DNA of 64,000 nt, from positions 4,908,501-4,972,500 of the forward strand of contig NZ_CP060825.1 in the NCBI RefSeq assembly GCF_014489615.1, given 5' to 3'. Source of the DNA: Streptomyces genisteinicus. Its GTDB lineage: Bacteria; Actinomycetota; Actinomycetes; Streptomycetales; Streptomycetaceae. Numbering within the stretch: position 1 is the first letter of the stretch; every line of letters begins with the position of its first letter. The notes under the pieces were generated by a model. That model was given only the letters and a program-made list of their open reading frames with translations, did no database searches and was not told the origin of the DNA. Below, piece after piece: positions 52,496-60,740 of the stretch. Both the position numbers and the translations under genes were made by a program.

Positions 52496-53953
52496 TCAGC
52501 CGTGCAGTGCCGCCCGCATCACCGCGCGCGCGATCGGGGCGGCGCTCCCGCCGCCGCTGATCTCGGCGCGGTCCGCCGACGCGTCCTCGACCACCACGGC
52601 CACCGCCACCCCCGGCAGCGGCGCGTCGTCGGCCTGCGCCCACGAGATGAACCAGGCGTACGGGGTGCCCTTGTTGCCCACGCCGTGCTGGGCGGTACCG
52701 GTCTTGCCGCCGACGGTCGCGCCGCCGATCGCCGCCTTCCGGCCGGTTCCCTCCTCGACGGCCTGCACCATCATCTCGCGCAGCCGCATCGCGGTGGCCG
52801 GGTTCATGGCCTGCCGGTACGCCCGGGGGCCGTGGTGCTCGGCCGTCTCGCCGCCGGCCCGGGTCACCTTCTCCACGAGGTACGGATGGCGCAGGGTCCC
52901 GCCGGCCGCGACCGCCGAGGCCACCATCGCCATCTGGAGCGGCGTCGCGGTGGTGTTGAACTGCCCGATGGACGACAGCGCCAGCTGGTCCCGGGACATG
53001 TCGGTGTCGAAGTTGGACCGCGACACGCCCGCCGGGATGCGCAGCCCCGGGTCGTTGAAGCCGAACCCGGCCGCCGCCTCCACCATCCCCCGCAGCCCCA
53101 CCCGGGCCCCGAGCCCGGCCATCACCGTGTTGCACGACCACTGGAGCGCGTAGGCGAGGGAGGCGTTCTCGCAGCCCTCCACGGCGTCGGGCAGCACCGT
53201 GCTGGTGCCGGGCAGGACGTACGGCCGGGGGGTGCGGGTCGGCGCGTCCACGTCGTCCACCACCCCGGAGTCCAGCGCGGCCGCCGCCGTCACGATCTTG
53301 AACGCGGAACCGGGCGGATAGGTCTGCCGGATGGCCCTGTTGAGCATCGGCCGCGCCGGCGCCCCGTTCAGCCGGGCCCAGGCGTCCGCGCTCGCGCCGT
53401 CGGTGCCGGCGAAGCGGCCGGGGTCGTACGAGGGGCTGGAGACGAGCGCCAGGATCCGGCCGGAGGACGGTTCGATCGCCGCGACGGCGCCGCGCCGCCC
53501 GTCCAGGCCCCGGTACGCGGCCTCCTGCACGGCCGCCCGGACCGTGGTCACCACATGGCCGCCGGGGGGCCGGACGCGGTGGAGGCCGTCGAGGAGCGGC
53601 AGCGGGGACAGCAGCGGATCCGTCCCGGCGAGGATGCCGTCCTCGAGGTTCTCCAGCAGGGACGTGCCGTAGGTCTGGGACGCGTAGCCGGTGACCGGCG
53701 CGTAGAGCGGACCGTCGCGGTAGGTGCGTTCGTAGCGGAGCCGGCCGCCGGTGTCGCGGGAACCGGTCACCGGACCCGAGTCGACGAGGATGTCGCCGCG
53801 CGGCACCCCGTAACGGGCGATGTCGGCACGCCGGTTGCCGGGGTTCCCCTCCAGCCCGGGGGACTCGACGACCTGCACCCGGGCGGCGTTCACCAGCAGG
53901 GCCGCCAGCAGCACCGCGCAGACACCGGCGGCGTGCCGCGTGCGGCGGATCAC
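52496..53953 (-). CDS. Penicillin-binding protein, class B-type transpeptidase
   Basis: A 485-residue peptidoglycan transpeptidase. It has one N-terminal membrane anchor (about residues 8-24) and a pedestal domain to about 140. The catalytic motifs are S216-A-F-K219, S273-C-N275 and K417-T-G419. GTG at 53953 overlaps the stop of the FtsW-type gene as GTGA, the standard SEDS-PBP pairing in which the SEDS protein polymerises glycan and the PBP cross-links it. Streptomyces carry several such pairs; this one lies outside the main division cluster, so a specialised role (for example in sporulation or tip growth) is possible but unproven. Confidence 0.94.
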   Translation of the reverse strand: MIRRTRHAAGVCAVLLAALLVNAARVQVVESPGLEGNPGNRRADIARYGVPRGDILVDSGPVTGSRDTGGRLRYERTYRDGPLYAPVTGYASQTYGTSLLENLEDGILAGTDPLLSPLPLLDGLHRVRPPGGHVVTTVRAAVQEAAYRGLDGRRGAVAAIEPSSGRILALVSSPSYDPGRFAGTDGASADAWARLNGAPARPMLNRAIRQTYPPGSAFKIVTAAAALDSGVVDDVDAPTRTPRPYVLPGTSTVLPDAVEGCENASLAYALQWSCNTVMAGLGARVGLRGMVEAAAGFGFNDPGLRIPAGVSRSNFDTDMSRDQLALSSIGQFNTTATPLQMAMVASAVAAGGTLRHPYLVEKVTRAGGETAEHHGPRAYRQAMNPATAMRLREMMVQAVEEGTGRKAAIGGATVGGKTGTAQHGVGNKGTPYAWFISWAQADDAPLPGVAVAVVVEDASADRAEISGGGSAAPIARAVMRAALHG

Positions 53954-55332
53954 CGCAGGGCCACGGGGCGGGCGGCGGGGGTCTGCGGTGCGGCGGGAGC
54001 CGGCCGCGGCGCGCGGGCGGCGTGGCTGAGCCGGATCAGCAGGGCCACGATCACCCAGTTGGTCACCACCGAGGAGCCGCCCTGCGCGAGGAAGGGCATC
54101 GCCATGCCGGTCAGCGGGATCAGTCCGGTCACCCCGCCGGCGATGACGAACACCTGGAGCGCGACGATCGACGACAGGCCGACCGCGAGCAGGGTGCCGA
54201 ACGCGTCGTCGAGCCCGGTCGCCGCCCGGAACCCGCGGCCGACGAGCAGCCCGTAGAGCAGCAGCAGGGCGGTCAGCCCCACGAGCCCGAGTTCCTCGCC
54301 CGCGGTGGCCAGGATGAAGTCGGACTTGGCGGCGAAGCCGATGAGGACGGAGTGGCCGAGCCCCAGGCCGGTGCCGAGCACGCCGCCGGTGCCGAAGGCG
54401 AACAGCGACTGGGCGAGCTGGCCGGTGCCCTCCCCGGCCGCGATCCCCGCGTACGGGTCCAGCCAGTCCTCGACGCGGCCGTGCACGTGCGGCACCAGCG
54501 TGCCGACGGCGTACGCCCCGGCCGCGGCCAGTGCCAGCCCGATCGCGATCCAGCCGACACGGCCCGTCGCCACGTAGAGGAGGACGACGAAGAGACCGAA
54601 GAAGAGCAGCGAGGTGCCCAGGTCGCGCTCCAGGACCAGCACCAGCATGCTCAGCAGCCAGACGCCGAGGACGGGACCGGCGGCCCGCCGGGCCGGCAGC
54701 CGTACGGCCCCGAGGGTGCGCCGGCCCGCCTCGGCGAGCGCTTCCCGGTGGGCGGCCAGATGGGCGGCGAAGAACACGGCGAGCAGCACCTTCGCGAACT
54801 CCCCCGGCTGGAGGGACAGTTCTCCGACCCTGATCCAGATCCGGGCGCCGTTGACCGGCGGGAAGAACACGGGGGCGCAGAGCAGGAGCAGCGCCGCGGT
54901 GACGCAGGCGCGCGCATGGCGGCGGAGGGCGCGGTGGTCGCCCAGGGCGATGACGGTGGCCACGCAGAGCGCCACGCCGAGCCCGGACCACACCAGCTGG
55001 GTGGGTGCGGCGACGTCCTCGGGGGTCTCCAGGTCGAGGCGGTGGATGAGCACCAGGCCCAGGCCGTTGAGCAGCACGGCGATGGGCAGCAGCAGCGGGT
55101 CGGCCCAGGGGGCGCGGAAGCGCACCGCGAGATGGGCGACCAGGGCCAGCGCGCCGAGCCCGGCGCCGTAGCGGGCCGCGTCCGGGGGTACGGCGCCCTG
55201 CCGGGCGAGGCCGACGCAGGCGTAGCCGTAGACGGAGACGAGGACGGCGCAGAGCAGGAGCGACAGTTCGACGCCCCGCCGCCGGGCGGGACGCTGCTCG
55301 GGCGGTGACGCTTCCGCCGGCGGTGCGGTCAT
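53950..55332 (-). CDS. FtsW/RodA/SpoVE-family (SEDS) glycosyltransferase
   Basis: A 460-residue polytopic membrane protein with about ten helices. SEDS landmarks include GARIWIRVGELSLQPGEFAK (about residues 164-183), LVLERDLGTSLLFF, and GLIPLTGMAMPFLAQGGSS near the end. It polymerises lipid II glycan strands in partnership with the coupled PBP gene. ATG 55332 is preferred over the in-frame TTG at 55341 because TACGTT sits at 55345-55340, 7 bases upstream, implying a leaderless mRNA; the TTG would overlap the -10. Confidence 0.94.
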   Translation of the reverse strand: MTAPPAEASPPEQRPARRRGVELSLLLCAVLVSVYGYACVGLARQGAVPPDAARYGAGLGALALVAHLAVRFRAPWADPLLLPIAVLLNGLGLVLIHRLDLETPEDVAAPTQLVWSGLGVALCVATVIALGDHRALRRHARACVTAALLLLCAPVFFPPVNGARIWIRVGELSLQPGEFAKVLLAVFFAAHLAAHREALAEAGRRTLGAVRLPARRAAGPVLGVWLLSMLVLVLERDLGTSLLFFGLFVVLLYVATGRVGWIAIGLALAAAGAYAVGTLVPHVHGRVEDWLDPYAGIAAGEGTGQLAQSLFAFGTGGVLGTGLGLGHSVLIGFAAKSDFILATAGEELGLVGLTALLLLYGLLVGRGFRAATGLDDAFGTLLAVGLSSIVALQVFVIAGGVTGLIPLTGMAMPFLAQGGSSVVTNWVIVALLIRLSHAARAPRPAPAAPQTPAARPVALR

Positions 55333-55339
55333 GCCACGC

Positions 55340-55345
55340 AACGTA
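55340..55345 (-). promoter_or_regulatory. -10 element (TACGTT) of the SEDS-PBP operon
   Basis: On the minus strand TACGTT ends 7 bases before the ATG at 55332, and no Shine-Dalgarno sequence precedes the ATG. Confidence 0.5.
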
Positions 55346-55555
55346 GCAAGCCCTCAGTGTTTTTGTCCCTTTATGTCATAGTGCGTCATCGGCCCGGTGT
55401 CACGGCCCCGCCCGCGCCGCCGTGCCGCGCCTCGCTCGCCTCCCGTGGCGGCGCCTCGCTCGCCTGCCGGGCCGCGCGCCGGCGCCCGTCACGCCCGCCG
55501 ACCGGACGGGCCGCCGGGGGCGTCTTCCCGGCGGCTGCGGCGAAGTGACGTTTCC

Positions 55556-55888
55556 TCAGTGCTGGTACGGGTTCTGCTGCCCCGGCCGGCCGCCCTGCCC
55601 CGCGGCCTGGTCGAAGCCCTGGCCGTACGGCTGCCCGCCCTGGGCCTGGCCGCCCGCGGCCTGGAGCTGGAGCTGCTCGGCCTGCGCCGCCTCGATCCGC
55701 TGCTCCGCGCCGCAGAACGTGCACTGCGTCGCGTACTTCGTCGAGAACGGGAACAGCGGGATGAAGAACAGGGTGAACTTGGTGACGCGCTTGCGCAGGG
55801 TGTGCGCCGACGGGTTGCCGCAGTGGCCACAGACCAGGGTGAGGATGGCCAGCTGGTACAGGTAGCCCTTGGTGCCGAAGATGATCAT
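55556..55888 (-). CDS. Zinc-ribbon domain membrane-associated protein
   Basis: A 110-residue protein. Two Cys knuckles, VCGHCGNP and CTFCGAE, form a zinc ribbon and are separated by a hydrophobic turn (KFTLFFIPLFPFS). The C-terminal ~35 residues are Gln/Gly-rich (GGQAQGGQPYGQGF). This is the zinc-ribbon small-protein family common in actinobacteria, with no known function. The first ATG with support is 55888 (MIIFGTKG), preceded by AGGA. It is downstream of the HEAT-repeat gene on the same strand. Confidence 0.85.
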   Translation of the reverse strand: MIIFGTKGYLYQLAILTLVCGHCGNPSAHTLRKRVTKFTLFFIPLFPFSTKYATQCTFCGAEQRIEAAQAEQLQLQAAGGQAQGGQPYGQGFDQAAGQGGRPGQQNPYQH

Positions 55889-55944
55889 TTCCGATGTCCT
55901 CCGTCGTGATCCGCCACTCGCCGGTGGGCCGGGGCCCGTGCCGC

Positions 55945-58041
55945 TCACGGCGTCCCCGTGACCGCCCGCCTGCACAGCGCCAGCAGTCTCTCGTCGTCAA
56001 AGATGTCATGACCGCCCGCACCGGCGCCCACCGCGTTGTGACGGCGCACCGTCAGCAGCTCGCGGTCCACCAGCCGGTCCGCGCCCTCCGCCTCCCGGGT
56101 CGACAGGTCGGCCAGCGCCCCGGCCACCCGCACCCGGGCGTGCGGCAGCTCGGCCCACGCCCGGCGCAGCACGGGCCAGGCGCGGCCCGGGTCGCCGGTC
56201 ACCCGCCAGAGTGCCGCCGCGGCCTCCACCCGGGTCCACGGATCGGCCGACCAGAGCAGCGCGCCGAGCGGGCCGGCCGCCGCGGCGCCGGCCGCGCCGA
56301 GGCCGCCGACGACCGCCGCCGCCGCGTGCCGCCCGTCGGGGTCCGGCCCGCCGAGCAGGGCGCACAGTGCCGGAAGGATCGCGTCCGCGTCCCCCTCGAT
56401 CGCCCAGAGCGCGCCCGCCGCGCGGGCGCCGGCCTGCGCGGACAGCCCGGCCGGCGGCCGGTCGAGCAGATCGCGCAGCTCGGGCACGGCGGGGCGGGCG
56501 GCGGGCCCGAAAGCGGTCAGGGTCCGCAGCGCCTCGTCCACGACCAGCTCGCGGGTGTGGTCGGGGGCGCCGCGCAGCACGCGCAGCACCGCGGGCACCG
56601 CGTCGGGCAGCAGGTCCGCGGCCCGCAGCGACGACAGGCCGCGCAGCAGGGGAGCGGCCTGCTCGTGCAGGTGTCCGTCGAGCCGGACCCGGGACAGCAG
56701 GTCGCACAGCGCGGGCGCCAGCGGTGCGGCCGAGGTGCCCAGGCTGTCCAGCGAACAGGCCAGGTCGCCCGCCGCGTCGCCCTGCCCGAGGATGCCGGCG
56801 AGTACCGGCACCACGCGCGGATCGCCCGCCCTGACCAGGGCCATCACCGGGCGGCCCAGTCTGGCCGAGCCCTCGCCCCAGGAGCGCACCCAGCAGTTCG
56901 GGTCGTTCTCCACCCGCTCCAGCAGCGCGTCTGCGGCGGGCTCGGCGAGCTGGAACAGGCCGCCCAGCACGCCGGCGGCCGCGTCCGCGAGCCGGGGCTC
57001 GCGGTCGCCCACCTGCTCACCGAGGAGCGCGACCAGATCGCCGTATGCCCCCCGCCAGGTGCGCAGCAGGCTCTCGCTCATCCGCACCGCGTCCAGCCGC
57101 CGCTCGCGGTCGGGGCTGCTGAGCTGGTCGGCCAGGAGGGCGATGCGGTCGTCCACCCGGTCGCCGAGGCCGTTGTGGAGGGTGCGCAGCAGTTCCGCGG
57201 TCCACGGCGCCGTCCGGCCGGCCACGGCGGCCGCCCGTATCTCCCGGGGCGGGCCGGTGAACGACGGCGGCAGCGGGTCGGCCGCGCCCAGCACCTCGGG
57301 CTCCTCGTCCAGCCGGCGCAGCATCCCGGTCACCCAGGGCACCACGTCGCGCGGCAGCGCCGCGGGCGCGCACCGGGCGATCTGGGAGATCGCGCCCAGC
57401 CGCAGACCGGTGCAGTAGGAGGGTTCCATGACGCCGGTCAGCCACTCGACCACGTCGGGCGCCAGGTCCTTGTGCCGGAGCGCTATCCGCCCGCCCGCCT
57501 CCAGGCAGGCGAGGCGCACCTCGTCGTCCTTCTCGACCTCCAGCCGGTGCCGCAGCAGGCGCAGCACCCGCACCGGGTCGCCGTGGAGGTTGGCCAGCGT
57601 CAGCGGCACGACGAGCCGCACCTCCCGGTCGTGGTCGCCGACCAGGTCCAGGAACACGTCGCAGCCCGCCGTCACCGCCGACGCGGCCATGGCGTAGTTG
57701 GCGGCGTCCTCGAACCCCTCGTCACCTGGGTCCAGTTCGTCGTCGCCGTCGAGATCGATGCCGCCGATGCTGGTCAGCAGCTCGATGATGGCCCCGCGGT
57801 CCTCGACCAGCGGATCGGCCACCAGTTCCATGAGGAACGGTATGCAGGCGAGCGTCGAGTCGTAGACGTCGCCGTGGTGGTGCACCGTCCCGTACATCCC
57901 GTCCAGTGCGTTCTCGCGCTCCGCGGGATCCGCGGACGCCAGACCTCGCAGTAACTCCGGCACGTTGTCGGCCGGGCCGTAGGAATGCTCGAGAGATGCC
58001 CAGTCGACCTCGTCGATCCCCGCGAACACCATTGCCCCCAT
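55945..58041 (-). CDS. Large HEAT-repeat protein
   Basis: A 698-residue all-helical protein built of degenerate HEAT/PBS-lyase-like repeats through its length (for example DRERRLDAVRMSESLLRTW, ADAAAGVLGGLFQLAE, PAVPELRDLLDRPPAGL and WTRVEAAAALWRVTGDPGRA). It opens GIDEVDWASLEHSYGPADNVPELLRGL, an N-terminal block shared by Streptomyces homologues. It has no membrane segment. Such proteins are scaffolds for protein binding. ATG 58041 has GAGG 9 bases upstream; ATG 58032 is an alternative. The protein partner is unknown. Confidence 0.85.
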   Translation of the reverse strand: MGAMVFAGIDEVDWASLEHSYGPADNVPELLRGLASADPAERENALDGMYGTVHHHGDVYDSTLACIPFLMELVADPLVEDRGAIIELLTSIGGIDLDGDDELDPGDEGFEDAANYAMAASAVTAGCDVFLDLVGDHDREVRLVVPLTLANLHGDPVRVLRLLRHRLEVEKDDEVRLACLEAGGRIALRHKDLAPDVVEWLTGVMEPSYCTGLRLGAISQIARCAPAALPRDVVPWVTGMLRRLDEEPEVLGAADPLPPSFTGPPREIRAAAVAGRTAPWTAELLRTLHNGLGDRVDDRIALLADQLSSPDRERRLDAVRMSESLLRTWRGAYGDLVALLGEQVGDREPRLADAAAGVLGGLFQLAEPAADALLERVENDPNCWVRSWGEGSARLGRPVMALVRAGDPRVVPVLAGILGQGDAAGDLACSLDSLGTSAAPLAPALCDLLSRVRLDGHLHEQAAPLLRGLSSLRAADLLPDAVPAVLRVLRGAPDHTRELVVDEALRTLTAFGPAARPAVPELRDLLDRPPAGLSAQAGARAAGALWAIEGDADAILPALCALLGGPDPDGRHAAAAVVGGLGAAGAAAAGPLGALLWSADPWTRVEAAAALWRVTGDPGRAWPVLRRAWAELPHARVRVAGALADLSTREAEGADRLVDRELLTVRRHNAVGAGAGGHDIFDDERLLALCRRAVTGTP

Positions 58042-58323
58042 CCAGGAACCTCGCGTCGTCCATGTGTCTGGGGAGAGTGTGCCCCACTGTCCTGACAGGG
58101 CGACCGGTATCGCGCCGCTCGCAGGGCCGCCGGGCCGTCGTCACGGGCGCGCCCGGCGGCCTCCCGCGCCGACGCGGGGACCGCTGCCGGTCGGGGAACG
58201 CGGTTGAAGCGTGCACCGAACCGAGTACGGGTCATGCTTTTCCCGGATCTTCCGGACCCGTGTGTGCGCCGGGGGCGGGCGGCGCACAACGGCCGGATCA
58301 GGATGGTCCGCGCGGGGTGGGGC

Positions 58324-58755
58324 TCACCGGAGGTTTTCGCCCCAGCCGCTCTGGATCATGGTCTGGAAGGCCCACCCGTCCGCGCGCCGGATCAGCACGT
58401 CCGCGTAGCGCAGCCGTTCGGTCGTCCCGCCCGCGGTCATGGCCGAATCGGTGAAGACCACGACCATCGCGGGGGAGAGGAAGACGGGGGTGCGCTCGCT
58501 GGAGAACGAGAGCGGTTCGCCGCCCTGGCCCATCACCTGCGTCATGGTGGCGACGAACTGCTCCCGGTCCCACTGGGCCGACGCGCCGCGGGCCGAGGCG
58601 TCGTCGCTGACCAGGTTGAGCGGGAAGACGGCCATGTCGGCCATGCCCTCGATGTCACGCGCCGCGCTGAGCGCGTCGTAGGTCTCGAACCACCGCTCGA
58701 TCTCCGCCAGTTCCCCGGCGGTGGGGGTGTGGCCGGTCTCGGGCAGGACGGTCAT
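58324..58755 (-). CDS. SnoaL/NTF2-like small protein
   Basis: A 143-residue protein with the NTF2 cone fold pattern: an N-terminal helix (ELAEIERWFETYDALSAARD), a strand region (VVVFTDSAMTAGG) and a C-terminal RRADGWAFQTMIQSGW typical of SnoaL-like proteins. These bind small hydrophobic ligands or act as isomerases. It is transcribed alone; ATG at 58755. The function is not known. Confidence 0.82.
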   Translation of the reverse strand: MTVLPETGHTPTAGELAEIERWFETYDALSAARDIEGMADMAVFPLNLVSDDASARGASAQWDREQFVATMTQVMGQGGEPLSFSSERTPVFLSPAMVVVFTDSAMTAGGTTERLRYADVLIRRADGWAFQTMIQSGWGENLR

Positions 58756-58844
58756 GCGGACTCCTCGCTGTTCACGTTTCGGCTCCTGACGTCGGCGTGA
58801 CGACAGTGCCCCCTCGCTCGGCTAGTCAAACTTGATTAATCTCC

Positions 58845-58890
58845 GCCGATGCCGATGCCGATGCCGATGCCGATGCCGATGCCGATGCCG
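58845..58890. repeat. GCCGAT hexanucleotide repeat, 7 copies plus partial
   Basis: Seven exact tandem copies (58845-58886) plus GCCG, directly downstream of the ligase stop at 58898 and not coding in the real frame. It is a microsatellite likely to vary in length between isolates. Confidence 0.9.
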
Positions 58891-58897
58891 CGGCCGG

Positions 58898-59818
58898 TCA
58901 TGGCTCCGGCTCCGGCTCCTGCTCCTCGGGCAGCCGCAGGCGCAGCACCGTGACGACCGGGTGCCGGGTCGTCCCCCGCTCCACCTCCGCCGTCGTGCCC
59001 GCCGCCACCCGCCGGTACGCGACCTCGCCCACGCCGACCGCCACGGCGGTGCCCCCGCCCGGCACCGTCCTGCCCGCGAGCACCTCGCCCGCCTGGGCCC
59101 GCAGGGCCGGGGGGAGCGGCGCCGAGACGACCGGCGCGTCGTCGTCCGGCAGTGTCAGCACCAGGGCCGAGGGGTGCGCGGGCGGACCGGTGAAGCCGGT
59201 CACCGCGGCGTCCGTGGCGGTCGTGTGCCGCAGTTTGCGCCAGGTCCGGGAGCCGCCGCGGTACGCCTGGTCCACCCGCTTGACCACCAGCCCCTCGACA
59301 CCGATCGTGTGCAGCGTCGCGAACCACGTCAGCGCCTGCGCCGGGTCCCGCGTCATCGGCACCGGCTGCAGGGGCGGCCCCAGGGGCCCCACCAGCGCCT
59401 CCAGTCGCCCCCGGCGCTCCCCGTACGGGAGCGGCCGCAGGTCCTCGCCGTCCTCGGCGAGCAGGTCGAACGCCGCGTACGAGGCGGGCAGCGCCCGGGC
59501 GAGCGCGGGCGCCCGGGCGGCGGTGGCGGCCGCGCGGCGCTGCACGGCCGCGAAGTCGGTGCGCCCCTGGCGCCATACGACGACCTCCCCGTCGAGCACG
59601 GTCCCGTCCGGCAGGCGCCGGGCCGCGGCGGCGAGGTCCGGGAAGGCGGCGGTCACGATCCGGCCCGAACGCGCCTGGAGCAGGACGCCCTCCCGCCGGA
59701 CGAAGACGACCATCCGGTGGCCGTCGAACTTGGGTTCGTAGGCGAGGTCCGTCCCGCGCGGGAGGGCGCCCACCGGCTCCGCCGACGCCACCCGCAGCGG
59801 GGGTCCGGGCATGCTCAT
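58898..59818 (-). CDS. ATP-dependent DNA ligase (LigD-type ligase domain as a separate protein)
   Basis: A 306-residue ATP-dependent ligase. The adenylated lysine is K30 in YEPKFDGHR, with later motifs GTVLDGEVVVW, IGVEGLVVKR and TWRKLRH. It seals breaks in non-homologous end joining. The OB-fold tail is short and ends in a Glu/Pro repeat (EEQEPEPEP). ATG at 59818 overlaps the LigD-polymerase stop as ATGA. In mycobacteria the ligase and polymerase are one LigD protein; here they are split but coupled. Confidence 0.94.
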   Translation of the reverse strand: MSMPGPPLRVASAEPVGALPRGTDLAYEPKFDGHRMVVFVRREGVLLQARSGRIVTAAFPDLAAAARRLPDGTVLDGEVVVWRQGRTDFAAVQRRAAATAARAPALARALPASYAAFDLLAEDGEDLRPLPYGERRGRLEALVGPLGPPLQPVPMTRDPAQALTWFATLHTIGVEGLVVKRVDQAYRGGSRTWRKLRHTTATDAAVTGFTGPPAHPSALVLTLPDDDAPVVSAPLPPALRAQAGEVLAGRTVPGGGTAVAVGVGEVAYRRVAAGTTAEVERGTTRHPVVTVLRLRLPEEQEPEPEP

Positions 59819-60690
59819 GGAAGACGCCCCGGATTCTCCGGGTCGATCAAAGGCGCGAGCAGGTCGCCGAGGCGTGCCAGGCGCGGGGCGATGTCGGCGG
59901 CGGTGAACACCAGATCCCCGCCCGCCGCGATCTCGTCCCAGCTCACAGGCGTCGAGACGGTGGGCTCGGGACGGGCCCGCAGGGTGTAGGGCGTCGCGGT
60001 GGTCTTCGCCGCCGCGTTCTGGCTGTGGTCGACGAAGACCTTCCCCGGCCGCAGCGCCCGCGCCATCCGGTGCAGCACCAGCCGGGGCAGCGCCGCCTCG
60101 CCGGCCACGGCCAGCGCCCGCGCGTACGCGGAGACCCGTGCCGAGGCCGTCGGCGCCAGGGGGACCAGCAGGTGGAGCCCCTTGGACCCCGAGGTCTTGG
60201 CGTACGCGTCGAGGCCGTCCCGGGCCAGCCGGTCGCGCAGCCAGAGCGCGACCTCGCGGCACTCGTCCATGCCGGCCGGTGCGCCGGGGTCGAGGTCGAA
60301 CACCATGCGGTCGGCGACCCCCGGGTCCCCTGCCCGCCACTGCGGGGTGTGGAACTCGACCACCAGGTTGGCCGCCCACACCAGCGACGCCAGGTCGTCC
60401 ACGACGACCTGGCGGGCACCGGGGTCGTCCGAGCGCGGCACCGGGGCGGTGCGCACCCAGCCGGGCATCCCCGGTGGCGGGTTCTTGGTGAAGAAGACCT
60501 GGCCGCCGGGCCCGTCCGGGTACCGCAGGAAGGAGACCGGCCGGTCGCGCAGGTGGGGGAGGATCGCGGCGGCGGTGACGGCGTAGTAGTGGACGATCTC
60601 GCCCTTGGTGGTCCCGGTGGCGGGGTGGATGACCTTGTCCAGGTTGGTGAGCGTCAGCCGTCGCCCCTCCACCTCGGTGATCGGCGTCAT
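59815..60690 (-). CDS. ligD: LigD-type NHEJ polymerase/primase
   Basis: A 291-residue AEP-superfamily polymerase that fills gaps and adds ribonucleotides at double-strand breaks. It opens LTNLDKVIHPATGTTKGEIV; the metal-binding FDLDPG spans residues 131-136, with TSGSKGLHLLVPL following and VDHSQNAAAKTT near the C-terminus. ATG at 60690 has GATTCT 6 bases upstream and no Shine-Dalgarno. It is first of a two-gene operon with the ligase and divergent from the Ku gene. Confidence 0.94.
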   Translation of the reverse strand: MTPITEVEGRRLTLTNLDKVIHPATGTTKGEIVHYYAVTAAAILPHLRDRPVSFLRYPDGPGGQVFFTKNPPPGMPGWVRTAPVPRSDDPGARQVVVDDLASLVWAANLVVEFHTPQWRAGDPGVADRMVFDLDPGAPAGMDECREVALWLRDRLARDGLDAYAKTSGSKGLHLLVPLAPTASARVSAYARALAVAGEAALPRLVLHRMARALRPGKVFVDHSQNAAAKTTATPYTLRARPEPTVSTPVSWDEIAAGGDLVFTAADIAPRLARLGDLLAPLIDPENPGRLP

Positions 60691-60702
60691 ACGATGAGAA
60701 TC
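60690..60702. promoter_or_regulatory. Divergent -10 elements of the LigD and Ku transcripts
   Basis: On the minus strand GATTCT (60702-60697) lies 6 bases from the LigD ATG at 60690. On the plus strand TACGAT (60690-60695) lies 45 bases before the Ku GTG at 60741. The two divergent promoters share these bases. Confidence 0.4.
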
Positions 60703-60740
60703 CCATGATTTCGGTACCAAAGGCGCGGAAGGGGCACGGC

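Noticed and set aside
60705..60740. Earlier ATG start for Ku at 60705
   Set aside because: No Shine-Dalgarno precedes it, whereas the GTG at 60741 has AAGGGG 7 bases upstream and matches the conserved Ku N-terminus.
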